Assembly (NCBI RefSeq): GCF_949769225.1
Contig: NZ_CATKPB010000010.1
From: Peptoniphilus_A genitalis
GTDB lineage: Bacteria; Bacillota; Clostridia; Tissierellales; Peptoniphilaceae
DNA: 64,000 nucleotides
Reading direction: 5' to 3' (one strand)
Positions 26,432 through 32,748 of the stretch are shown here, one piece after another. Below the pieces are notes generated by a model. The model was given only the letters and a program-made list of their open reading frames with translations, was not told the DNA's origin and did no database searches. The number at the start of each line of letters is the position of its first letter. Position 1 is the first letter of the stretch. Made by a program: the position numbers and the translations under genes.

Positions 26432-26520
26432 AGTGTCAATTTACTTCAAAACTTTTTAGATCAAGAGCAGACATGCTTGACCTAACCCAATTTGCGAAGC
26501 AAACTTTTTTGGTCAAGCAA
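26432..26520. repeat. GGTCAAG palindromic element next to the rpsI terminator
   Basis: Contains ACTTGACC, then GATCAAGAGCAGACATGC followed by TTGACC, then CCAATTTGCGAAGCAAAC and a last GGTCAAGC abutting the terminator. These are the same building blocks, in the same order, as at 20597-20816. Confidence 0.7.
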
Positions 26521-26545
26521 AAAGAGCCCTTTCGCAAGGGCTCTT
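26515..26545 (-). terminator. Terminator of rplM-rpsI
   Basis: Perfect 10-bp stem AAGAGCCCTT / AAGGGCTCTT (26522-26545, loop TCGC) followed by TTTTTG on the minus strand. Confidence 0.88.
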
Positions 26546-26561
26546 GTAAAATGATATAAAA

Positions 26562-26954
26562 TTATCTCTTTGAGAATTGAGGAGATTTTCTAGCCTTTTT
26601 AAGACCGTATTTCTTTCTTTCCTTCATTCTTGGATCTCTTGTTAGATATCCTGCTTTTTTAAGAACTGATCTGTATTCAGGATCTACTTCTAGTAGAGCT
26701 CTAGCAACGCCGTGTCTAACAGCTCCTGCTTGTCCTGAGTATCCTCCACCGATTACTTTTACGATTACATCAAAAGATGCTTCTGTTTCTGTAAGTTCTA
26801 GTGGTTCTTTTGCAACTATTCTTAGTGTTTCAAAGTTAAAGTATTCTTCGATATCTTTACCGTTGATAATAAATTTTCCATTGCCAGGTAGAAGTCTAAC
26901 TTGGGCGATGGATTTTTTTCTTCTTCCAGTACCTCTGTATTGTATAGTTTCCAT
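26562..26954 (-). CDS. rpsI: 30S ribosomal protein S9
   Basis: 130 residues from the ATG at 26954, which has GGAGG 6 bases upstream; a TTG 12 bases earlier is inside the ribosome site. The sequence is typical S9: QYRGTGRRKKSIAQVRL at the start and RKKYGLKKARKSPQFSKR at the end, whose basic tail reaches the ribosomal P site. It lies directly after rplM in the usual rplM-rpsI operon and ends in a strong terminator. Confidence 0.97.
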   Translation of the reverse strand: METIQYRGTGRRKKSIAQVRLLPGNGKFIINGKDIEEYFNFETLRIVAKEPLELTETEASFDVIVKVIGGGYSGQAGAVRHGVARALLEVDPEYRSVLKKAGYLTRDPRMKERKKYGLKKARKSPQFSKR

Positions 26955-26966
26955 TCTTACCTCCAA

Positions 26967-27395
26967 TTAAAATTCATAAACTTCAGGTGCTTGTGCTGCG
27001 TGTGGGTGTTCGCTACCAGTGTAAACTTTAAGTTTTTTGATCATCTTTCTGCCTAGTCTGTTTTTAGGAAGCATTCCCTTAACTGCTAGTTCGATAACTT
27101 TTTCCGGTCTCTTTTCCATCATTTCAGCGTATACAATTTCTTTTCTTCCACCTGGGTATCCAGTGTGATATGCGTGAATTTTTTGGTTTAGTTTGTTGCC
27201 TGTCAATACAACCTTGTCTGCATTGATTACAATAACAAAGTCTCCACAGTCCACATGTGGTGTAAAGATAGGTTTTCTCTTTCCTCTTAAAACACTTGCA
27301 ATTTCTGATGCTAATCTACCAAGGACTTTACCTTCGGCGTCGATAACATACCATTTTCTTTCAATTTCATTTGCTTTAGCCATGTAGCTTTTCAA
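26967..27395 (-). CDS. rplM: 50S ribosomal protein L13
   Basis: 142 residues, full length, with KWYVIDAEGKVLGRLAS, INADKVVLTGNKL, YHTGYPGG and the HPHAAQAPEVYEF end typical of L13. The start is a TTG at 27395: the ribosome site AGGAGG lies 8 bases upstream and the residues MKSYMAK match the family start, while the in-frame ATG at codon 5 is too far from it. First gene of rplM-rpsI. Confidence 0.97.
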   Translation of the reverse strand: MKSYMAKANEIERKWYVIDAEGKVLGRLASEIASVLRGKRKPIFTPHVDCGDFVIVINADKVVLTGNKLNQKIHAYHTGYPGGRKEIVYAEMMEKRPEKVIELAVKGMLPKNRLGRKMIKKLKVYTGSEHPHAAQAPEVYEF

Positions 27396-27453
27396 TGAAT
27401 TTTCCTCCTAAATAGTTTAAAAATTATTCCGGGGCTTTTTAAACATGACACAT

Positions 27454-27482
27454 ATTTTAGACTATAAAGTCTATCTTGTCAA
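27454..27482 (-). promoter_or_regulatory. rplM-rpsI promoter
   Basis: TTGACA (27477-27482), a 17-base spacer and TAAAAT (27454-27459) on the minus strand. The spacer contains the palindrome AGACT-ATAA-AGTCT (27460-27473). It lies 19 bases after the hydrogenase stop, with no terminator between. Confidence 0.8.
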
Positions 27483-27500
27483 TATTTATGGGGATTTTTC

Positions 27501-29006
27501 TTAAATACTTTCTCTTTCTTTTTCGATGTGGACATTTTCAAGTGGAGTTGGATAAGCTGAGTCCTTCTTGAATTTTTCAATTTGCTTCTTAACTCTGTTT
27601 ACTGAAGCTATTGTTCCCACTCCTGCTACACATCCACCAGGGCATGCCATACCTTCTAGTAGGTAGCCGTTAAGCTTACCTGCCTTGGCGATTTTTAACA
27701 TCTTCTTACATTCTGCTAGGGTGTGTGCTCCTTGGATGTGGATGTCTTTTTCTGGTGCAAGTTTTTCTGCCACTACTTTTACTGACTCGGCAACGCCACC
27801 TGCTATTGGGTAACCTCTACCAAGGGCTGATCCGTCATCTACAACTTCTTCTACTTGTATTTCTGATGGTTCTATGTTCTTTGCTACGAACATTCCCATT
27901 AGTTCTTCAAAAGTTATTACGAAGTCTACGTCTGATTTTACCTTTGTATCTATGGCTTCAAGCTTCTTTGATGTACAAGGTCCTATGAATACTACTACTG
28001 CATCTGGGTCCTGTGCCTTTATGTGGTTGGCTGTGTATCTCATTGGTGAGCCTGAGTCTGATACTTGTTCAAAGAATTCTGGGAATTCATTTTTTATCAT
28101 GAGGGTCCATGAGAAGCAACAGCTTGTACCCATGAATGGGATCTCTTCTGGCACTCTTTCTAGGTATTCTTTTGCTTCGTGGAGTGTTGTTAAGTCGGCT
28201 CCAAGGGCAACTTCAAGTACATCTTCAAAGCCAAGTTGTTTTATTGCTTCTATTATTTGTTCTGCACTTACGTTGGCACCAAATTGTCCTATGTAGGATG
28301 GTGCTATAGCTCCATATACTCTCTTGCCTGATTTTATTGCTTTTATTAGTTGGAAGATTTGTGTCTTGTCAGAGATTGCTCCGAAAGGACATTCTGCTAT
28401 ACATCTTCCACAAGCTACGCACTTGTCATGATCTATTTCTGCTCTGCCAAATTCGTCTGATGAAATGGCATCTACCCCACAAGCAGCTGCACATGGCCTT
28501 TCGTACTTCACTATTGCAGAATATGGACAAGCGTCATGGCATCTTCCACATCTTACACATTTATCTTTGTCGATAATTGTTCTATCTTTACCCATTGAAA
28601 TGGCATTTACAGGACAAACATTTATACAAGGGTGTGCAAGACATTTCCTGCAGTTATCTGTTGTATAATAAGCCTTAGTTGGACAAGCTTCGCAACCAAA
28701 CTTTATAACATTTATTAGTGGTTTCTCGTAAGCATTTGTATCAATATCAACCTTGTCAAAACCGTCAGTCACATTTTTAAATACGCCAATCTCTCTAACA
28801 TCTAGCCCCATTGCTAGTCTAAGTCTTTCGTCGACAACTGCCCTTTCTCTAAAGATATCAGATCTATATCTTGCCACTTCGCCAGGTACTATCTTGTAAC
28901 TGGACTCTTCTAGGGCAGAGATATCTAAATCATTGTAGGCAATTCTTGCAACTTCAGCAAAAACTTTTCTTCTGATGTCGACAAGTGTTCCATAAATTTC
29001 TTTCAT
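27501..29006 (-). CDS. [FeFe] hydrogenase, group B-like
   Basis: 501 residues. H-cluster motifs: L1 TSCC (294-297, followed by FSW rather than the usual Pro), L2 GPCTSKK (342-348) and L3 EGMACPGGC (451-459), so the cluster ligands Cys296, Cys344, Cys455 and Cys459 are all present. The N-terminal half carries ferredoxin-type [4Fe-4S] motifs (C119-C131, C150-C160, C196-C206) plus extra cysteines C105, C108, C172 and C176. The layout and changed L1/L2 fit the poorly studied group B-like enzymes rather than the classical group A HydA. It is predicted to couple ferredoxin oxidation to H2. It follows a NuoE-like [2Fe-2S] protein gene. The maturases HydEFG are not in this window. Confidence 0.9.
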   Translation of the reverse strand: MKEIYGTLVDIRRKVFAEVARIAYNDLDISALEESSYKIVPGEVARYRSDIFRERAVVDERLRLAMGLDVREIGVFKNVTDGFDKVDIDTNAYEKPLINVIKFGCEACPTKAYYTTDNCRKCLAHPCINVCPVNAISMGKDRTIIDKDKCVRCGRCHDACPYSAIVKYERPCAAACGVDAISSDEFGRAEIDHDKCVACGRCIAECPFGAISDKTQIFQLIKAIKSGKRVYGAIAPSYIGQFGANVSAEQIIEAIKQLGFEDVLEVALGADLTTLHEAKEYLERVPEEIPFMGTSCCFSWTLMIKNEFPEFFEQVSDSGSPMRYTANHIKAQDPDAVVVFIGPCTSKKLEAIDTKVKSDVDFVITFEELMGMFVAKNIEPSEIQVEEVVDDGSALGRGYPIAGGVAESVKVVAEKLAPEKDIHIQGAHTLAECKKMLKIAKAGKLNGYLLEGMACPGGCVAGVGTIASVNRVKKQIEKFKKDSAYPTPLENVHIEKERESI

Positions 29007-29022
29007 CGTTTCCCCTTATTAC

Positions 29023-29295
29023 TTATATTCTTAATTTATCAATTATTTTTGCACTAACTTCTTGTGCAGTAGCCTTTAGCATTATCTCGTCGTCTACGAT
29101 GACAACAGGTGATGCTTCGTTGTTGTGAATCTTGCAATAGTTTAGACAATGTGCAAATTCAACTTCTAAGTTTTCAGCAGAACATAGTTCGGACTCTGGT
29201 CCGCACAAATGGTCTTGTAAGTACTCTACTGCATCATAAATAGCATTAGCTCCCATAAGAGTGCATCTAGCACCCATACAAATAGTAACTTTCAT
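29023..29295 (-). CDS. NuoE-like thioredoxin-fold [2Fe-2S] protein
   Basis: 90 residues. Cys6, Cys11, Cys50 and Cys54 give the CxxxxC...CxxxC spacing of the NuoE/HoxE [2Fe-2S] ferredoxin fold; two additional cysteines (31, 38) are present. It lies 16 bases before the hydrogenase gene in one operon, so it is probably an electron-transfer partner. The ribosome site GGAGG precedes the ATG. Short by comparison with full NuoE (about 160 residues): only the thioredoxin-like half is present. Confidence 0.85.
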   Translation of the reverse strand: MKVTICMGARCTLMGANAIYDAVEYLQDHLCGPESELCSAENLEVEFAHCLNYCKIHNNEASPVVIVDDEIMLKATAQEVSAKIIDKLRI

Positions 29296-29321
29296 ATATC
29301 CTCCTCATCACTCTATAAGGA

Positions 29322-29351
29322 TAGTTTAACATTTAACAATCATTTCTTCAA
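29322..29351 (-). promoter_or_regulatory. Hydrogenase promoter with Rex-like box
   Basis: On the minus strand TTGAAG (29346-29351), a 17-base spacer and TAAACT (29323-29328). A sequence close to the Rex consensus TTGTTAA-N4-TTAACAA covers 29322-29339 (TTGTTAAATGTTAAACTA) and overlaps the -10. Rex is an NADH/NAD-sensing repressor; the match is imperfect on one side. Confidence 0.5.
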
Positions 29352-29355
29352 TCAT

Positions 29356-29379
29356 TATAATTAATTTATGATAATTATA
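29356..29379. promoter_or_regulatory. Inverted repeat between hydrogenase operon and crp-like gene
   Basis: TATAATTA (29356-29363) and TAATTATA (29372-29379), with an 8-base spacer, are perfect inverted repeats in the divergent intergenic region. It is a candidate operator for the adjacent Crp/Fnr-type regulator. Confidence 0.4.
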
Positions 29380-29411
29380 TTAAAAATGCTAAAATATAAG
29401 AGAGGTGTGAC

Positions 29412-30056
29412 ATGAAAGACATTGAAATTTTAAAAAATCTGGCCCTCTTTAAGGGTCTTGATGATGAAGAATTAATAGAAATAGAAAAATATTTATCAAA
29501 TGTGAAAGTTTATGAGGCTAAAGAAATTATTTTTACTATTGGGGATGAGATAAATTATTTTGGAATACTTTTAAGGGGTCAAGTGGACTTGTCTCTTGAA
29601 GACGTCTTTGGCAACAAGGCAATCTTGTCAAAGTTAACTGGCCCAGCCCTCTTTGCTGAGTCAGTCCTAATTAAAGATGTGGGAGAGATCCCTTTATCTG
29701 TTGTTGCAGCTTGTGACTCTAAAGTTGTTTTCTTTGACTACAAGGCCTACAAGTCATCAGACTCAAGGTCTCTTATCAAGGTTCAAGACAATCTCATAAA
29801 AATCTTGGCTGGGAAAAATTTATTTATGCGTGACAAGCTAAACCTACTTAGTCTGCCTTCATCTCGTGCCAAAATTTTATATTTTCTTTCTAGTGAGGCA
29901 CGCAAGAGGAAGTCAAAATATTTTACAATCGATTTTAACATTAGCGAGCTGGCACAGTTTATGAACTTAAATCGCTCTTCCCTGTCTCGTGAACTTTCGA
30001 AACTAAAAAAAGAAGGCCTCATTGATTATTACAATAAGACCTTCCGTATTTTATAA
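29412..30056 (+). CDS. Crp/Fnr-family transcriptional regulator
   Basis: 214 residues: an N-terminal cyclic-nucleotide-type beta barrel (about 12-120) and a C-terminal winged helix with ISELAQFMNLNRSSLSRELSKLKKEGLI (about 172-200). It lacks the N-terminal cysteine cluster of Fnr and the Arg/Ser phosphate-binding set of cAMP-binding Crp, so its signal is unknown. It is divergent from the hydrogenase operon across 116 bases, which suggests it controls that operon. The GAGGTG ribosome site lies 6 bases before the ATG. Confidence 0.88.
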   Translation: MKDIEILKNLALFKGLDDEELIEIEKYLSNVKVYEAKEIIFTIGDEINYFGILLRGQVDLSLEDVFGNKAILSKLTGPALFAESVLIKDVGEIPLSVVAACDSKVVFFDYKAYKSSDSRSLIKVQDNLIKILAGKNLFMRDKLNLLSLPSSRAKILYFLSSEARKRKSKYFTIDFNISELAQFMNLNRSSLSRELSKLKKEGLIDYYNKTFRIL

Positions 30057-30100
30057 GTTTATTTTATTTTCTTTGCAATTTAAAATTTTCTTTTGCAAAT

Positions 30101-30607
30101 TTATTCTTTATTTTGATGGGCTACTCTTGCACAGGCTGCTGCAGCTATGGCTGCCACCAAGTCGTCGGCAAAAGTAGTCACTCTTTCCACTTTTTTCTTT
30201 TCATCTAAGTCTTTGATTATGCCAATTTTTTTCTTGTCCAGATAACCAAAGTTTGTGAGACCAATTGTCCCATACATATTTACAATTCCAAGAGTAAGAA
30301 TTTCATCTATTCCATAAAGACCCTCGTCATCTCTTATAATTGATTGTAGGGGTTCTGGCAACTTGCCTTCATTTGCCAAGTCATCAAGAGCAAGTCCCGT
30401 TAGGATTGCGTGGATGGACTCCCTCTTCCTAACAACACTTTCCACACTCTCAAGGCACCTTTCCAGGCTCAAGTCATCAATATAATCTCCTTGCAACTTT
30501 TGCACAAGCCTTGCAATTTCTATTAACTCTATCCCAAAGTCCTCTAACCTCTTAACAGTAAGCTGGTAGAGTTCTTCCATGTCATATTTATATAATTTAT
30601 CCTTCAT
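30101..30607 (-). CDS. PgpA-family phosphatidylglycerophosphatase
   Basis: 168 residues, similar to Bacillus YutG/PgpA: an N-terminal helix pair, then GLALDDLA, DEGLYGIDEILTLGIVNMYGTIGLTNFGYLD (split by conserved acidic residues) and the terminal TFADDLVAAIAAAACARVAH. The family dephosphorylates phosphatidylglycerophosphate, though this type lacks transmembrane helices. It is last in an apbE-membrane protein-pgpA operon with 8-base gaps. Confidence 0.8.
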   Translation of the reverse strand: MKDKLYKYDMEELYQLTVKRLEDFGIELIEIARLVQKLQGDYIDDLSLERCLESVESVVRKRESIHAILTGLALDDLANEGKLPEPLQSIIRDDEGLYGIDEILTLGIVNMYGTIGLTNFGYLDKKKIGIIKDLDEKKKVERVTTFADDLVAAIAAAACARVAHQNKE

Positions 30608-30615
30608 AGGTCCTC

Positions 30616-31113
30616 CTATCTTCTTCTCATTTTTGCCCTATTCCTTCTTATCATCTTTGCCCTGGATATCTTAATGGAGATGCCATAGATAAAACCAGGT
30701 ATAAGACTTGCCACAAAAAGGCTTAGGGGGTTGTAAGATATTCCCAAAATCTTAATAGCATAGACCTGAGGCATCAAAAAGAATTCTAAAGGAAACTTCC
30801 AATAGGAGCCTCCCACTGACCTAGAGAATACTTCTCTTCCAAGTCCCACAAAGGCAAAGGCAAATAAAACTAGTCCAATTAGCCAGATTAAATTGCCTGC
30901 AAAAAAGTCCAAGCTCCTTGCATTCTTCTTTGATAGTCCCTTGCCAAAATTAAAATAGAGGATTAGGATAAGTCCCACTAAGATAACTTTAAAGGCAAGG
31001 TTACCATAGACAAGGTTCCTCACCTGGCTAGACAAGTTAATTAAGCTAGCAACAGCGAAGGTTATAAAAACTATTAAGATGTGAAAAATTAAAGCTCGAG
31101 TGTTATTTCTCAT
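30616..31113 (-). CDS. Hypothetical four-helix membrane protein
   Basis: 165 residues with about four transmembrane helices (7-27, 37-55, 70-92, 128-148) and a strongly basic end rich in Arg and Lys (SRAKMIRRNRAKMRRR). I do not recognise the family. It sits between apbE and the pgpA-like gene with 8-base gaps on both sides, so it is cotranscribed, possibly acting with membrane lipid or flavin-linked redox functions (inference only). Confidence 0.7.
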   Translation of the reverse strand: MRNNTRALIFHILIVFITFAVASLINLSSQVRNLVYGNLAFKVILVGLILILYFNFGKGLSKKNARSLDFFAGNLIWLIGLVLFAFAFVGLGREVFSRSVGGSYWKFPLEFFLMPQVYAIKILGISYNPLSLFVASLIPGFIYGISIKISRAKMIRRNRAKMRRR

Positions 31114-31121
31114 CTCAGGTC

Positions 31122-32249
31122 CTACTTATCTAAAAACTTGCTTGCGTTTTCTGTGGACTTAACATTCATGTCCTTGTCTACCCACACAATTCCAGCTCCA
31201 GTTTTATCTGACAATTCTTTTATTTCATCGTCAGTGGAATTAAAGGCAGCAGTTGATAAGAAGTCACAAAGTCCAGAGTCCTCCTTGATTACAGTTACAG
31301 ATTTAATTTCGTGGGCTGGCTTCAAAGTATCAGGATCAATGATGTGACAATATCTCACACCATCAAGATCAAAATATCTTTGGTAGTCGCCACTTGTAAC
31401 AATAGAAGTGTTGGCAACATTTAAAGATGCTAAAACTTGGTTAGGGCTTTCAAGGTCTGGATTTTGGATTCCAATCTTAAAGTTGTCCCTGCCATCTGTT
31501 GGTTTGCCAATAATTCTAACATTGCCGCCAGCAGAAATTACGCAGGACTTAACTCCCCTATCTTCAAGTTCCTTTGCAACAAGTTCAGTTGCAAAACCCT
31601 TGGCAGTTGCACCAAGGTCAAGTTCCATTCCCTTTTCAAGAGAAACTGTATGTTTCTCACCATCTAACTTAATCTTATCAATGTTTACAAGAGTACGTAA
31701 CTTTTCAAGTTCTGCATCGCTTGGAAGGGCCTCACCCTTTAGGGCAATAACTTCTTCCTTAGTCTTGCCTCCCTCGTAAAGTTCCCTATACTCATTCCAT
31801 AGCTTAGTCACAGGTCCCAAGGCAATGTTTGTATTGTGAGAAATGTTATTGTAGTCGTCAATGGAATCCTTTATAAGTTGGAACAAAGTGTCGTCAACAG
31901 TCACTGGCTTGATGCCTGCATTGTCGTTAATTGTCTTGACGTTTACAAGGTCTGGATAAGTCTTGTAGTTGTCAAAAAGTTTGTGAAGTTCTTCGTATCT
32001 TTCCTTGGCATAAACCAAGTTTTCCTTGGCAAAGCTATCGTCATCAGTGTAGATGGCAATGTGGACTACTGTGTCAAAAGTATCGTAAAATTCAATCTCT
32101 TGCTTGTCGCCATCCTTGTTGACTTCGACAGAAGCCACATTTTTGTTTGTATTTAAGTTTTCATTTTTTATGTTTTCGGCCTTCTTGTCCTTGCAGCCAG
32201 ATAAAATTAAAAGACCGCTAAGGCTTAGTGCCAATAAAGTTTTTTTCAT
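31122..32249 (-). CDS. apbE: FAD:protein FMN transferase (ApbE), lipoprotein
   Basis: 375 residues. A lipobox ending at Cys19 (LLILSGC) anchors it outside the membrane, and the ApbE domain follows (YDTFDTVVHIAIY, LDLGATAKGFATELVAKEL, CVISAGGNVRIIGKP, TSGDYQRYF). It attaches FMN covalently to Thr/Ser of redox proteins such as RnfD/RnfG or NqrB/C and extracellular flavoproteins; no such target is in this window. First gene of a three-gene operon. Confidence 0.93.
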   Translation of the reverse strand: MKKTLLALSLSGLLILSGCKDKKAENIKNENLNTNKNVASVEVNKDGDKQEIEFYDTFDTVVHIAIYTDDDSFAKENLVYAKERYEELHKLFDNYKTYPDLVNVKTINDNAGIKPVTVDDTLFQLIKDSIDDYNNISHNTNIALGPVTKLWNEYRELYEGGKTKEEVIALKGEALPSDAELEKLRTLVNIDKIKLDGEKHTVSLEKGMELDLGATAKGFATELVAKELEDRGVKSCVISAGGNVRIIGKPTDGRDNFKIGIQNPDLESPNQVLASLNVANTSIVTSGDYQRYFDLDGVRYCHIIDPDTLKPAHEIKSVTVIKEDSGLCDFLSTAAFNSTDDEIKELSDKTGAGIVWVDKDMNVKSTENASKFLDK

Positions 32250-32468
32250 AATATCACCTTTCTCTATAATACCATTTAAGTCGCCGTTTTTTCAACAACT
32301 TTAAGCTGGGGAGGTCTGTGGCTTATCTTAATTTTCTTTACATAATATAATTTTTTTCTTCTATAGAATAAATGATTTATGCTTAACGATTTTTAATTAA
32401 TTTATGGAAATTAAATTTTATATGTCGAGGAAGTCATTATCAAAATTTTTTCTCTTATTTATTGGTAG

Positions 32469-32702
32469 TTTATAAAAATTTATAAGTCTACCACTCTTCA
32501 TAAATTTATAAGAACTTATAAATTTATCTCCCACCATTAGCTTGTGAAAATTTATTGACCTATCTTCTCTTATAAGTTTATAAAAATTTGCGAACCTCTT
32601 ATTTCTCACTAAGTCCTGAACATTTATCAAGTCACAAGCTCTTAGGACTTTTTAATTTTTCATCAAATACTTTTCTTTGATTTAGTCCCACTTTCTTATA
32701 AA
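32469..32702. repeat. Degenerate 18/36-bp tandem array C
   Basis: Thirteen 18-base units in register, e.g. TTTATAAAAATTTATAAG, TTTATAAGAACTTATAAA and TTTATAAAAATTTGCGAA, alternating so that a 36-base period is also visible. It lies directly after the terminator of the G5 protein gene. The minus strand is open for 70 codons (32418-32630) and would encode a 12-residue repeat (INFYKL...), probably a by-product of the period. Confidence 0.82.
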
Positions 32703-32706
32703 GTCA

Positions 32707-32735
32707 TAAAAAAAGACAGCCCCATGGACTGTCTC
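32707..32735 (-). terminator. Terminator of the G5 surface protein gene
   Basis: Stem AGACAG / CTGTCT (32714-32719 with 32729-32734) followed by TTTTTTT on the minus strand, 14 bases past the stop. Confidence 0.75.
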
Positions 32736-32748
32736 AAAAAATTATTTT

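Noticed and set aside
32418..32630. 70-codon reading frame on the minus strand
   Set aside because: It lies wholly in a tandem repeat with a period divisible by three and has no ribosome site, so the open frame is expected without coding.
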